This document shows, piece after piece, positions 17,286-26,895 of a stretch of 64,000 nucleotides of DNA; the stretch's first letter is position 1; every line of letters begins with the position of its first letter. The notes under the pieces are model-generated. The model ran no database searches, was not told the DNA's origin, and saw only the letters and a program-made list of their open reading frames with translations. Location of the stretch: contig NZ_CP079865.1 in the NCBI RefSeq assembly GCF_025263565.1, positions 1,302,001 through 1,366,000 of the forward strand, in the 5' to 3' direction. Origin of the DNA: Mycobacterium sp. SMC-8. Lineage in GTDB: Bacteria > Actinomycetota > Actinomycetes > Mycobacteriales > Mycobacteriaceae. The translations under genes and the position numbers were made by a program.

Positions 17286-17932
17286 CCTGCCGATTGTCCA
17301 CGACCGCCGCTCACCGATGCCACCGAACGCCGGCCGCGCGGCGACGCGGCGGCGGGCCCCAGCCAGCGGGACAGGAAGGTGCGCAGTTCCGTGCCGGCGT
17401 GCGGTGGACTGCCGGGGTCCAGCAGCAGAGAGTGAATCGAGCGCAGCCCGAACTCGGCGAGCTGATCGAGGGCGATTTCGTCGAAACCGTGTGCTTCCCA
17501 GTCGACGTCGAGACGGTGCAGCAGCGCCCGGCCGAACGCGCGGGCGGTGTCGGAGGTGATCGACGGGACCGCGCCGCCGCGGCCGCGCTGGTGGAACAGG
17601 AACTCGATCGTGTCGTCGTGGGCCAGCGCCTCGACGGCGTACGCAACACCCTCGACCATCGCGGCGGCAGGATCGGTGTACCCGCTCAGGTGCGCGGCGA
17701 GCCGGTCGAGGAATCCGTCGGCGGACCGCATCGCGCAGGCCATCAACAGCGCGTCGGTGCTCGGAAAGTACCGGTACACGGTCTGCCGGGTCACGGCGAG
17801 TTCACGTGCCACGTCGGCGATGCGCATCGCCGATCCGCGGTCGGCGATGATGGTGTCCGCGGCGTTTAGGATGCGGTCGATCGCCTCCTCGTCGGAGGCG
17901 GGCGTGTTACCGCCCCACCCGTGGCTGCGCAC
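17282..17932 (-). CDS. TetR-family regulator
   Basis: A 216-residue repressor with an N-terminal helix-turn-helix ([28 protein letters not shown]) and a variable ligand-binding C-terminus. It is first in a three-gene operon with the transhydrogenase-like enzyme and the thioesterase, so it likely controls its own operon. The SDR gene on the same strand ends 9 bases upstream (17942). Confidence 0.87.
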   Translation of the reverse strand: MRSHGWGGNTPASDEEAIDRILNAADTIIADRGSAMRIADVARELAVTRQTVYRYFPSTDALLMACAMRSADGFLDRLAAHLSGYTDPAAAMVEGVAYAVEALAHDDTIEFLFHQRGRGGAVPSITSDTARAFGRALLHRLDVDWEAHGFDEIALDQLAEFGLRSIHSLLLDPGSPPHAGTELRTFLSRWLGPAAASPRGRRSVASVSGGRGQSAG

Positions 17933-17941
17933 GCGGCCATC

Positions 17942-18775
17942 CTAACCTGCGGCCAGTCGCGCTCTTTCGGTCATGGAGGCCACCACGCCGCCGTCGTTGA
18001 GGATGTCGGTGCCGGTCAGATAGCCGGCCTTGGAGCTGGCGCAGAACGCGAGCAGAGCCGCCATCTCCTCCGGCTTGCCCCAGCGCGGGACCGCAGCGTC
18101 GGCGACCAGGGCACCGGCGCCGGCCTGCTCTTCGAGCCGGCCCATCTCCGTGTCGACCGAACCCGGCGACACCGACACGACGCGCAGGCCGCGGGTGTTG
18201 AACCGCTCGGCCTGCGAACTGCTGTACCAGCGGACGAAGGCCTTGCTGAACGCATAGGAGAGACCGGACCGGGCTTCCTCGGGAGCGAGCTCGCAGGCCC
18301 GCAGCATCTCGGTCAGGAACGCGTCGGGGTCCTGCAATGCCAGCGGGAAGGTTGCGGTGGGGATCAGTTCGGCCGGCACCAGGTGCGCCGCCATCGAGGC
18401 CACGTTGACCAGCGCGGCGCCCTCTCCGGCCATCGTGAAGAAAACCTCCCCGACGTTGACGGTGCCCGACGCGTTGGTCCGCATCACGTACTCGGCGTCG
18501 CCCATGCTGGGGCTCACCCCGGCCGTGTGGATGACCGACGTAAGCGTGCCGAGGCCCGCCACCGTCGTGAACAGCCGTTCGACGGCGTCCCGGTCGGTGA
18601 CATCGCAGTTGACCGCGTGCACGTCGACCCCGCGCCCGGTCAGCTCGGCTGCCGCAGCGTCGAGCCGGTCCTGCCGGACGTCGGCCAGGACCACCGCGTG
18701 GTCCTCACCGACGAGTCGGGCGGTGGCCGTGCCCATGCCACCCGCGCCACCGGTGATTAACGAAACTGCACTCAT
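17942..18775 (-). CDS. Short-chain dehydrogenase/reductase
   Basis: A 277-residue classical SDR with SLITGGAGGMGTATARL as cofactor loop, VNVASMAA as the catalytic Ser region and YAFSKAF as Tyr-x3-Lys. ATG 18775 has an excellent ribosome-binding site (GAGGAGG, complement of 18783-18789). It is followed closely by the TetR operon on the same strand. Substrate unknown; an acyl-CoA-related or steroid alcohol is possible from context. Confidence 0.82.
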   Translation of the reverse strand: MSAVSLITGGAGGMGTATARLVGEDHAVVLADVRQDRLDAAAAELTGRGVDVHAVNCDVTDRDAVERLFTTVAGLGTLTSVIHTAGVSPSMGDAEYVMRTNASGTVNVGEVFFTMAGEGAALVNVASMAAHLVPAELIPTATFPLALQDPDAFLTEMLRACELAPEEARSGLSYAFSKAFVRWYSSSQAERFNTRGLRVVSVSPGSVDTEMGRLEEQAGAGALVADAAVPRWGKPEEMAALLAFCASSKAGYLTGTDILNDGGVVASMTERARLAAG

Positions 18776-18847
18776 CTGTAAACCTCCTCGGGACATTCAA
18801 CACTGCGGTGGAGCGGCGCGGAAGCCGGCCGTCGGTACTTTCGAGAG

Positions 18848-20041
18848 ATGTCCGACGTCCCGGCCGACGCAGTTGAAGAGGCCGCCCACCCGCGGCGCCG
18901 CTCCCCCGGTCGCTGGCGCCGCGTGGCGGTGGTGCTGGCGATCATGCTGCTGCTGTTCGGGGTGCCGTGGTCGACGCTGGTGCTCGGCGGGGCGGCGTGG
19001 CCGGTGGCCGGCGTGGCCGCGGGCACGCTCGGGTTCGTCGCCGCGTTCGCCGCGCTGCCGCTGTTGATGCGCCTGGGGCACGGCCGCACACGGCGCGACG
19101 GCGCTGCCGCGGCCGGCGACGCGCTGCTGGGCGCGATCTGGGTGTTGTTCACCTGGTCGGTGCTGGGTCAGCTGCTCGAGCTGCTGCTGTGGGCCGGCGG
19201 CGTCGCCGACCCGACCCGGTCGCGGATCGCCACCGTCGTGGTGGTGGCCGTGACCGTGGTGCTGCTGGGCTGGGGTCACTTCGAGGCGATGCGGGTGCCG
19301 CGGGTCAAGCGGCTCGACGTGACGCTCCCGAGGCTCGGTCTCGGGCTGGACGGCCTGCGGGTGGTGATCATCACCGACACCCACTACGGGCCGATCAACC
19401 GTGCCCGCTGGTCGGCGGGTGTGGTGGAGCGGGTCAACACCCTCGAAGCCGATGTGATCTGCCACGTCGGTGACATCGCCGACGGGACAGCGGCGACGCG
19501 CGACGCCCAGGCCGCGCCGCTGGCGTCGGTGCGCGCCGCATCGGCCCGCGTCTACGTGACCGGCAACCACGAGTACTTCAGCGAAGCCCAGGGCTGGCTC
19601 GACTACATGGACCGCATCGGCTGGGAGGTGCTGCACAACCGGCACGTGGTGGTGGAGCGCGACGGTGACCGGCTCGTCGTCGCGGGCATCGACGACGCCA
19701 CCGCGTCGGGCTCGGGCATCCGTGGCCACGGCGCGGACCTCGACACCGCGCTGGCCGGCGCCGACCCTTCACTTCCGGTGCTGCTGCTGGCCCATCAGCC
19801 CAAGCAGGTCACGCATGCCGTGCGCGGCGGAGTCGATCTGCAGATCTCGGGGCACACCCACGGTGGTCAGATCTGGCCGTTCAATTTCCTGGTGCGGCTC
19901 GAACAGCCGGTGGTGCACGGACTGAGCACGCACGGCGAGCGGACTCAGCTGTACACGAGCCGGGGCACCGGGTTCTGGGGTCCGCCGTTCCGGGTCTTCG
20001 CGCCGAGCGAGATCACCTTGATGACGCTGCGCAGCTGTTAG
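18848..20041 (+). CDS. Membrane-anchored metallophosphoesterase (YkuE-like)
   Basis: A 397-residue protein with about four N-terminal hydrophobic segments (up to about residue 145), followed by a calcineurin-type phosphoesterase domain. Metal-binding motifs: ITDTHYG (D-x-H), VGDIADG (GD), GNHEYF (GNH) and SGHTHGGQIWPF (GHTH). YkuE-type enzymes act on phospholipid-derived or UDP-linked substrates. It is divergent from the SDR gene and followed by tesB after 13 bases. Confidence 0.85.
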   Translation: MSDVPADAVEEAAHPRRRSPGRWRRVAVVLAIMLLLFGVPWSTLVLGGAAWPVAGVAAGTLGFVAAFAALPLLMRLGHGRTRRDGAAAAGDALLGAIWVLFTWSVLGQLLELLLWAGGVADPTRSRIATVVVVAVTVVLLGWGHFEAMRVPRVKRLDVTLPRLGLGLDGLRVVIITDTHYGPINRARWSAGVVERVNTLEADVICHVGDIADGTAATRDAQAAPLASVRAASARVYVTGNHEYFSEAQGWLDYMDRIGWEVLHNRHVVVERDGDRLVVAGIDDATASGSGIRGHGADLDTALAGADPSLPVLLLAHQPKQVTHAVRGGVDLQISGHTHGGQIWPFNFLVRLEQPVVHGLSTHGERTQLYTSRGTGFWGPPFRVFAPSEITLMTLRSC

Positions 20042-20054
20042 GCAAGATACCTGC

Positions 20055-20876
20055 GTGTCCTCTTCGCTGGGCGATGTGCTCGCCTCCATGCAGCTCGACC
20101 GGGCCGGCGCGACGTCGTTCGTCGGCGCGCAGCTGCCCGCTCCCGCCAACCACATTCTGGGCGGCCACATTTGCGCCCAAGCACTGTTGGCGGCCAGCCT
20201 CACCGCTGGGGACCGCACGCCCCACAGCGTGCACACCTATTTCCTGCGCCCCGGTGACGCCCGGCTGCCCGTCGCCTTCGAGGTGACGAGTCTGCAAGAG
20301 GGGCGCACGTTTTCGGCGCGACGGGTGACCGCCCGCCAGGGTGAGGAGATCCTGCTGGAGGCGATGTCGTCGTTCAAGTCGCCGACCCCGGCCGGGGTCA
20401 CCTACCAGCCGCCGTGTCCCGTTGTGGCACAACCAGATTCGTTTCCGCGGGTGTCTCCGCATTTCGCGGAGTCCGACGGTGTCAGCAAGGGCATGTGGGC
20501 CAGCCTGCGTTGGTTCGAGCGGCGCATCGTCGACGCCGACACCGACCCACCTGCCCGCTCGCTGATCTGGTGGCGGCCCGACGGTGCGGTCCCTGACGAC
20601 CCGGCGCTGACGGCGTCGCTGGTGGCGTATCTGTCGGCGGTCACGCTGACCGAACCGGCCTATGCCGCGCGCGGCGGGATCTCGGCTGCGGCTCAGCGTG
20701 ACCACTCGGTGTGGTTCCACGCCGCGGCGGACCTGTCGGACTGGCTGCTCTACGACCAGTCCTCGCCCAGCAGCACCGACACGCTTGCGCTCGCCGGCGG
20801 GACGATGTTCAACCGCTCTGGCGAGCTGGTGTGCACGGTGCGCCAGGAGATGTACTTCCCGCCTCCGCGGCGCTGA
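20055..20876 (+). CDS. tesB: Acyl-CoA thioesterase II
   Basis: A 273-residue double-hotdog thioesterase. It contains HILGGHICAQALLAAS and VHTYFLRPGD in the first hotdog and DHSVWFH / DWLLYDQSSPSS near the C-terminus, the hallmark positions of TesB (catalytic Asp/Gln/Ser or Thr). It hydrolyses medium- to long-chain acyl-CoA. GTG start at 20055. The phosphotransferase gene follows after one base. Confidence 0.87.
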   Translation: MSSSLGDVLASMQLDRAGATSFVGAQLPAPANHILGGHICAQALLAASLTAGDRTPHSVHTYFLRPGDARLPVAFEVTSLQEGRTFSARRVTARQGEEILLEAMSSFKSPTPAGVTYQPPCPVVAQPDSFPRVSPHFAESDGVSKGMWASLRWFERRIVDADTDPPARSLIWWRPDGAVPDDPALTASLVAYLSAVTLTEPAYAARGGISAAAQRDHSVWFHAAADLSDWLLYDQSSPSSTDTLALAGGTMFNRSGELVCTVRQEMYFPPPRR

Positions 20877-20877
20877 C

Positions 20878-21746
20878 ATGGCTGTGCAGTCGTGGCATCG
20901 CGGACGGCTCACCGACGAGCAGGCCGCACGCCTGGCCCGCTGGCTCCCCGGTGCGCGTCTGCGCCGCGATCTGAGTTGGGGACTCGTCGATACCGTCGTC
21001 CTCGACGTGGACTCCGAACGCGGCAGGGTGGTGGTCAAGGCCGGCGGAGCGCAGAATCACCACATCGGCCGCGAGATCACCGCCTTCGAGGGGTTCACCG
21101 GATGCCTGGCCGCGACCGGACACGCCGCCGAGCTGTTGCACTGTGACCGCACGGCGAACCTTCTCGTCGTGCGGTACCTGGACGGGTCGTTGGTGTCGGG
21201 CTCCGACGCTGAATTCGCCGCCGAGACGTACCGGCAGGCGGGAAGGTTGGCCCGGGTATTCCACGGTCAGGCTCGACGCACCGATCCCGACTGGGAAGCG
21301 GCCGCCGTGACGAAATCGTTGAGCTGGCTCGGCGAGCCCCATCGGATCCCGCAGCACATCGCCACGCGGCTGCGCAGCATCCTGAGGGGTACCGGCCGCG
21401 GGAGGTGGTCGTCGTGCCCACCCACGGTGACTGGCAACCGAGGAACTGGATCGTCGACGGGGGCGTCACAAGGGGCACAATCAAGGTCATCGACTTCGGC
21501 CGTTTCGCGTGGCGGCCCGCGATCACCGACTTCTGTCGGCTCGCCGCGCGGCACTGGCGGGACGACCCCCGGCTGGAAGCCGCGTTCTTCGCCGGATACG
21601 GTGACGACCCCCGGCACCCCGAGCAATGGCGGATGTCGGCCCTGCACGAAGCGATCGGCACCGCCGTCTGGGCACATCACGTGGGCGATGAGACATTCGA
21701 GCGTCAGGGCCATCGGATGATCGCGGAGGCGCTGGCACTCTTTTGA
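20878..21746 (+). pseudogene. Frameshifted phosphotransferase (aminoglycoside/choline-kinase-like)
   Basis: An APH-type kinase split over two frames. Frame 1 from ATG 20878 encodes the N-lobe and middle (VVVKAGGAQNHHIGREITAFEG, then NLLVVRYLDG) up to RLRSILRG. The catalytic half then continues in another frame (YRPREVVVVPTHGDWQPRNW, VIDFGRFAWRP). Both the HGDxxxxN catalytic loop and the IDFG motif lie after the break. Restoring one base in the GGGG at 21386-21389 gives a continuous protein. This may be a genuine 1-base deletion or a homopolymer sequencing error. Confidence 0.8.
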
Positions 21747-21755
21747 TCGTGAAGG

Positions 21756-22190
21756 TCAACTCTCGGTAAGGGCTTTGAGGTTCTTGACGGTCTTGTCCAT
21801 GATGCGGCCGACCTGCCGCGAGGCCACCCGGTCGGCAATCAGGCCCAGCAGTCCGCCGGGCGCCTCATAGGACAGCCGAAATGTCACCTTGGTCCGACCC
21901 GGGCCGTTCTCCCGCAGTCGGAACCGGCCGCGTAACCCCACGCCGGTGATGCCGATGAACGCGAGGTCGCGGGCCTCGTCGAACTCGGTGACCTCGATAA
22001 CCCCGCCGATCGGGACGGAGCCGACTTTCCAGTGCACGGTGTAGCGGGACCCCACACCGACCGGCCCCTCGGTGATGATCTCCCACCGCTCCAGGCTGGC
22101 CATGAATTCCGGGTAGCAGCCGGGGTCGCTGACGTGCTTCCACACGATGTGCGGATCGACGTCGATGATGACGCTTCGCTGCAGCCGCAT
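21756..22190 (-). CDS. SRPBCC (START-like) family protein
   Basis: A 144-residue helix-grip protein of the polyketide cyclase/dehydrase and lipid-transport group (VIIDVDPHIVWKHVSDPGCYPEFM, then VTEFDEARDLAFIG). It has a hydrophobic cavity fold but no catalytic signature. It follows the acyltransferase on the same strand after 12 bases, so it is probably co-transcribed; a role in lipid handling is an inference. Confidence 0.78.
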   Translation of the reverse strand: MRLQRSVIIDVDPHIVWKHVSDPGCYPEFMASLERWEIITEGPVGVGSRYTVHWKVGSVPIGGVIEVTEFDEARDLAFIGITGVGLRGRFRLRENGPGRTKVTFRLSYEAPGGLLGLIADRVASRQVGRIMDKTVKNLKALTES

Positions 22191-22202
22191 CCGCCTGCCC
22201 CC

Positions 22203-23048
22203 TTAACCGATCACCGGGAAGCGTCGCTCGGAGGCCAGCCGGTCGACCGCCGACTGGAGCGCACCCTCGACCTTGGTGTGGATGGTGTCGTCGTCTCCGG
22301 CGGCGATCTCGTCGGGCGCGATCGGGTCCTGCACCTCGATGGTGATCTTCGTCGGCAGCGGCAGTCTCGGCACCATGTCGCTGACGGCCAGTCCCCACGG
22401 GGGAGCTAACAGTATCGGGACGCTCTTGAGCCGGGCGATCTTGTCCACCATCAGCAACCTGGCCAGCCACTGTCCACGGTCGAGGAACAGCGCCGCCTCC
22501 TGGCCGCCGACGCTGGCGATCGGGACGATCGGCACACCGGCTTCGCGGGCCAGCTTCACATACCCCTTGCGACCGCCGAAGTCGACCTCGTGCCGCTTCC
22601 AGGACGGCCGGAAAACCTCGTAGTCGCCGCCCGGATAGACCAGCAGCGCACCGCCGGACGTCAGCGCGAGGGTGGCGTTGTCGTGGTTGGCGGCGACGGT
22701 GCCGAACTTGCGCAGCGAGCCGAGACCGGGCATGGAGACCACCAGGTTGTGGGCCAGCTGGAAGAACGGGCGCTCCACGCCGAAGTAGGAGCAGAACGCC
22801 AACGTGAACACGAAGGTGTCGGGCGGCAGGTTCCCGCCGCTGTGGTTGCCGACCAGCAGCACCGGGCCGTCGGGCGGGATACGGTCGAGGCCGCGGACGT
22901 CGGCACGGAAGTACAGCGAGGCCAGCAGCCAGAGCCCCGGGAGCTGCTCGCGGATGTAGTCGGCGTCGCGCTGATCGAGATCAGCCTTCGGCACGCGCGC
23001 AGAAACCTCGTGTTTGACCCACTCGAGGACATCACCGAACCCCGCCAT
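22203..23048 (-). CDS. Lysophospholipid/diacylglycerol acyltransferase-like protein
   Basis: About 281 residues of the LPLAT superfamily, MGAT/DGAT-like branch. The catalytic block is LVGNHSGGNLPPDTFVF in place of the classical HX4D, with the substrate block LLVYPGGDYEVFRPSWKR and GVPIVPIASVGG. Members acylate lysolipids or diacylglycerol at the membrane. I use ATG 23048 (MAGFGDVLEW); a TTG at 23081 would add 11 residues. It is divergent from the helicase gene. Confidence 0.82.
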   Translation of the reverse strand: MAGFGDVLEWVKHEVSARVPKADLDQRDADYIREQLPGLWLLASLYFRADVRGLDRIPPDGPVLLVGNHSGGNLPPDTFVFTLAFCSYFGVERPFFQLAHNLVVSMPGLGSLRKFGTVAANHDNATLALTSGGALLVYPGGDYEVFRPSWKRHEVDFGGRKGYVKLAREAGVPIVPIASVGGQEAALFLDRGQWLARLLMVDKIARLKSVPILLAPPWGLAVSDMVPRLPLPTKITIEVQDPIAPDEIAAGDDDTIHTKVEGALQSAVDRLASERRFPVIG

Positions 23049-23101
23049 GGAAGGGCTATTGACGGCGGCGGCCTTCGGCAAACCTGGCAGGCTGGACCCC
23101 G

Positions 23102-25621
23102 ATGTCCGCGCTGATCGAAGACCTGTCCGCCCTGCGTGCCCTCGGCGACGACGCCGACGCCTTGTTCACCACGTTCTCCGCGTGGGCCGAGACCAATGGC
23201 ACCGCGCTGTACCCGGCGCAAGAGGAGGCACTGATCGAGCTGGTCAGCGGCGCCAACGTGATCCTGGCCACCCCGACCGGGTCGGGCAAGTCACTGGTCG
23301 CGACGGGTGCGATCTACGCGGCCCTGGGCGCCGGCCGGCGCAGCTACTACACCGCCCCGATCAAGGCGCTGGTCAGTGAGAAGTTCTTCGCGCTGTGCGA
23401 CGTGTTCGGGGCGGCCAATGTCGGCATGCTGACCGGCGACGCCGCGGTCAACGCGGACGCGCCGATCATCGCGTGCACCGCGGAGATCCTGGCCAACATC
23501 GCGCTACGTGAGGGACCCGACGCCGATATCGGGTTGTGCGTGATGGACGAGTTCCATTTCTACGGCGATCTCGACCGCGGCTGGGCGTGGCAGGTGCCGC
23601 TGCTGGAGCTGCCGCGCGCGCAGTTCCTGCTGATGTCGGCGACGCTCGGTGACGTGACGTACCTGCGGGAGGATCTCACCCGGCGCACCGGGCGGACGAC
23701 CGCGCTGGTCGCCAACGCGCAACGCCCGGTCCCGCTGTACTTCTCCTATGCGACCACCCCTATGCACGAGACGATCCAGGAACTCGTCGACACCAAGCAG
23801 TCCCCGATCTACGTCGTGCACTTCACCCAGGCCTCGGCGCTGGAACGGGCGCAGGCGTTGATGAGCGTGAACGTCAGCACCAAAGCCGAGAAGGCCGCGA
23901 TCGCCGACATGATCGGTGCGTTCCGTTTCTCCTCGGCGTTCGGGTCCACGCTGTCGCGGCTGGTCCGGCACGGCATCGGGGTGCATCACGCCGGCATGCT
24001 GCCCAAGTACCGGCGCCTCGTCGAGCAGTTGGCGCAGGCCGGACTGCTCAAGGTCATCTGCGGCACCGACACTCTCGGCGTCGGGATCAACGTCCCGATC
24101 CGCACGGTGGTGTTCTCGGCACTGTCCAAGTACGACGGCACCCGCACGCGGCTGCTCAACGCCCGCGAGTTCCACCAGATCGCCGGTCGCGCGGGCCGGG
24201 CCGGATTCGACACCGCGGGCACCGTCGTGGTGCAAGCGCCCGATCACGAGGTGGAGAACCTCAAACAGTTCGCCAAAGTGGCCGACGACCCGAAGAAACG
24301 CCGGAAACTGGTGCGTCGCAAGGCACCCGAGGGCATGGTGCCGTGGAGCGAGGCGACGATGAAGCGGCTGGTCGACGCCGCGCCGGAACCGTTGACCAGC
24401 CACATGCGGGTGACTACGGCGATGATCCTCGACGTGGTGGACCGCCCCGGCAATCCGTTCGAGGCGATGCGCCGGCTGCTCACCGACAACCACGAACCGC
24501 GCAACCGGCAGCTGCGCCTGATCCGGGAAGCTGTCGGGATCGCGCGCTCGCTGATCCAGGCCGGCGTCGTGGAGCGGCTCGCCGAACCGGAACCCGACGG
24601 GAGGCGATACCGGCTCACCGTCGACCTGCCTCCCGACTTCGCACTCAATCAGCCGCTCTCGACATTCGCGCTGGCCGCGATCGGCCTGCTCGACGCGAAC
24701 GCGGAAAGCTATGCCCGGGACGTCGTTTCAGTGATCGAGGCGACGCTGGAGGATCCCCGGCAGATCCTGGCCGCGCAGCTGAACAAGGCCAGAGGTGTAG
24801 CGGTCGCGCAGATGAAGGCTGACGGCATCGAATACGACGAGCGGATCGAACTGCTCGATGACGTCACCTACCCCAAGCCGCTGGCCGAGCTGCTGGAGCA
24901 CGCGTACGAGGTGTACCTGCAGAGCAATCCGTGGGCCGCCGACGGGAAGCTGTCGCCGAAGTCGGTCGTGCGGGAGATGTGGGAGCGGGCCTTCACCTTC
25001 CGCGAGTACGTCAGCGTGTACGGGCTGACCCGTTCCGAGGGCGCGGTACTGCGCTATCTGTCCGATGCGTTCAAGGCCCTGCGGTCGGGCGTGCCGGCGG
25101 CGGCGCGCACAGAGGAGCTGACCGATATCGTCGAGTGGCTCGGTGAGCTTGTGCGCCAGGTCGATTCGAGTCTGCTCGACGAGTGGGAACAGCTCACGAG
25201 GCCGGATCAAAGGATGGACGCCCCGGTGGCGGTGCCGGCGCGCCCACGACCGCTGACCGCCAACGAGCGGGCGTTCACCGCGATGATCCGCAACGCACTG
25301 TTCCGCCGGGTCGAGCTGTTCGCCCGCGAGCGCTGGGACGAGCTCGGAGCCCTCGACGCGGGGTCCGGGTGGACCGCGGCGCGCTGGCAGGACGTCGGGG
25401 ACGAGTACTTCGACGAGCACGACGACGTCGGAACCGGCCCCGACGCGCGCGGGCCGGCGCTGCTCATCTTCGACCGGCAGCGCGACGTGTGGCGGGTGCG
25501 GCAGATCCTCGACGATCCGGCCGGGGATCACGACTGGGGTATCGAGGTCGAGGTGGACCTCGAGGCGTCCGACGACGAGGGTGCGGTGGTGCTTCGGGTG
25601 CTGGACGCCGGACGGCTGTGA
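23102..25621 (+). CDS. SKI2/Mtr4-like DExH helicase with DUF3516
   Basis: An 839-residue superfamily 2 helicase. Motif I is ATPTGSGKS, motif II is VMDEFHF (DEFH box), motif III is LMSATLGD and motif VI is HQIAGRAGRAG. The C-terminal 400 residues form the helical DUF3516 region specific to a common actinobacterial helicase. RNA or DNA unwinding is likely; the pathway is not known. The start at ATG 23102 follows the divergent promoter region. It appears monocistronic. Confidence 0.88.
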   Translation: MSALIEDLSALRALGDDADALFTTFSAWAETNGTALYPAQEEALIELVSGANVILATPTGSGKSLVATGAIYAALGAGRRSYYTAPIKALVSEKFFALCDVFGAANVGMLTGDAAVNADAPIIACTAEILANIALREGPDADIGLCVMDEFHFYGDLDRGWAWQVPLLELPRAQFLLMSATLGDVTYLREDLTRRTGRTTALVANAQRPVPLYFSYATTPMHETIQELVDTKQSPIYVVHFTQASALERAQALMSVNVSTKAEKAAIADMIGAFRFSSAFGSTLSRLVRHGIGVHHAGMLPKYRRLVEQLAQAGLLKVICGTDTLGVGINVPIRTVVFSALSKYDGTRTRLLNAREFHQIAGRAGRAGFDTAGTVVVQAPDHEVENLKQFAKVADDPKKRRKLVRRKAPEGMVPWSEATMKRLVDAAPEPLTSHMRVTTAMILDVVDRPGNPFEAMRRLLTDNHEPRNRQLRLIREAVGIARSLIQAGVVERLAEPEPDGRRYRLTVDLPPDFALNQPLSTFALAAIGLLDANAESYARDVVSVIEATLEDPRQILAAQLNKARGVAVAQMKADGIEYDERIELLDDVTYPKPLAELLEHAYEVYLQSNPWAADGKLSPKSVVREMWERAFTFREYVSVYGLTRSEGAVLRYLSDAFKALRSGVPAAARTEELTDIVEWLGELVRQVDSSLLDEWEQLTRPDQRMDAPVAVPARPRPLTANERAFTAMIRNALFRRVELFARERWDELGALDAGSGWTAARWQDVGDEYFDEHDDVGTGPDARGPALLIFDRQRDVWRVRQILDDPAGDHDWGIEVEVDLEASDDEGAVVLRVLDAGRL

Positions 25622-25756
25622 CGGCCGTCTCTGTACCCGAAATCACAGGTCAGCGGTTTGATTAACGTGCCCGTAACACGGACCATGGGAGATGTCCGGC
25701 CGACGGGCGATCCTCGTTGCCCGGACCCCCAATCACAAGAATCAGGAGCCCCCGCC

Positions 25757-25900
25757 ATGTCTCTCGCGCAGTACCGTGCCGCCCGCCAGATCGCTCGTGA
25801 TCGGCGGCGCCTCTACGCACGGATTGCGTCGATGCCGCATTCGGCGGTCCGCGACGAGCTGGTCGCGGTCGCGCAGCGGTACGAGACGATCGAGCGCTGA
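25757..25900 (+). CDS. Small basic protein, 47 aa
   Basis: ATG 25757 is preceded by AGGAG 8 bases upstream. The peptide MSLAQYRAARQIARDRRRLY... is Arg-rich and helical, ending RDELVAVAQRYETIER. Codon use fits the genome. The longer in-frame extension to 25658 looks non-coding. No family recognised; possibly nucleic-acid-associated because of its charge. Confidence 0.55.
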   Translation: MSLAQYRAARQIARDRRRLYARIASMPHSAVRDELVAVAQRYETIER

Positions 25901-25907
25901 GCGGGCC

Positions 25908-26747
25908 TCAGCCCCGGTAGCGGGCCACCTGCTCGGCATACTCGTCGAGCAGCCTCAGCGACTCGTCGCGCGACGTGGTCGGGAGCAGCAATCGCAGCTC
26001 GCTGAAGCCCAGTTCCTCTGTGGCACGCCAGTACTCGGGATCGACCGGGGTGCCGAACGTCGACAACGGCACCTCGTGCCGGGCACCTTCGCGAAGCTGG
26101 TCGATGCGCTTCTTCAGCCGCTCGACCGGCAGCGGGTTGGCGATCCAGCCGGCCTCGTGTCTGATGATCCGTTTGACGGTCGCGTCGGAGTCGCCGCCGA
26201 TCAGGATGGGCGGGTGCGGCTTGCGCACCGGCTTGGGTCGCATGTAGGACGCGTCGAAGTTGACATACCTGCCGTGGTATTCGGCAGGGTCGGCAGTCCA
26301 CAAGACTTTGATGGCCTCAATCCGTTCGTCCAGCAGCGCGCCTCGCGTCTTCGGGTCGGTGCCGTGGTGACGCAGCTCCTCGATGTTCCAGCCCGCGCCG
26401 ACGCCGAACACGAAGCGGCCGTGGGACAGGACGTCAAGACTGGCCCCTTCCTTGGCCGTCGTGATCGGGTCTCGCTGGATGAGCAGGGCTATCGCGGTGA
26501 CCAGCTCGATGGTGGAGGTGACGGCGGCCGCGGCCGCCAAGGTGACGAACGGATCCAGGGTCCGGTAGTACACCGCCGGCAGCTCGCCGCCCCCCGGGTA
26601 CGGCGACTCCCGGCTGGCCGGAATGTGGGTGTGCTCGGCGACCGCCAGTGACGTGAAGCCTCGGTCCTCCACCGCGCGGGCAAGGGACACCGCGTCGATG
26701 GTGTCGTCGTTGACGAACGTCGAGATACCGAATCGCAGCGCAGCCAT
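25908..26747 (-). CDS. LLM-class F420-dependent oxidoreductase
   Basis: A 279-residue luciferase-like monooxygenase-fold protein (LRFGISTFVNDDTIDAVSLARAVEDRGFTSLAVAEHTHIP, then FVFGVGAGWNIEELRHHG). The motifs match the mycobacterial F420-dependent LLM group (TIGR03619-like), cytosolic. Substrate unknown. It is divergent from the gene at 26896 with a palindrome in between that could regulate one or both. Confidence 0.85.
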   Translation of the reverse strand: MAALRFGISTFVNDDTIDAVSLARAVEDRGFTSLAVAEHTHIPASRESPYPGGGELPAVYYRTLDPFVTLAAAAAVTSTIELVTAIALLIQRDPITTAKEGASLDVLSHGRFVFGVGAGWNIEELRHHGTDPKTRGALLDERIEAIKVLWTADPAEYHGRYVNFDASYMRPKPVRKPHPPILIGGDSDATVKRIIRHEAGWIANPLPVERLKKRIDQLREGARHEVPLSTFGTPVDPEYWRATEELGFSELRLLLPTTSRDESLRLLDEYAEQVARYRG

Positions 26748-26831
26748 CCCTCGAGGCTATGCCTGTCGGCCAAACATGTCGTGGCCGGATTGATATCGAA
26801 GTTTGCCTCATTGGTCACATGGGTAACATCA

Positions 26832-26847
26832 GTCACAGCGCTGTGAC
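26832..26847. promoter_or_regulatory. Perfect 16-bp palindrome between divergent genes
   Basis: GTCACAGCGCTGTGAC is a perfect palindrome located 85 bases upstream of the LLM gene start and 49 bases upstream of the start at 26896. The half-site (TCACA/TGTGA) resembles CRP-type or TetR-type operators. No regulator gene is adjacent, so the factor is probably encoded elsewhere. Confidence 0.5.
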
Positions 26848-26895
26848 GTCAGCGCTCTTCACAACATCAGAGAAAGAAACGAATGGATCATCGAC

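Noticed and set aside
21756..23048. SRPBCC protein plus acyltransferase as a polyketide biosynthetic cluster
   Set aside because: No polyketide synthase, acyl carrier protein or tailoring genes nearby; general lipid metabolism is simpler.
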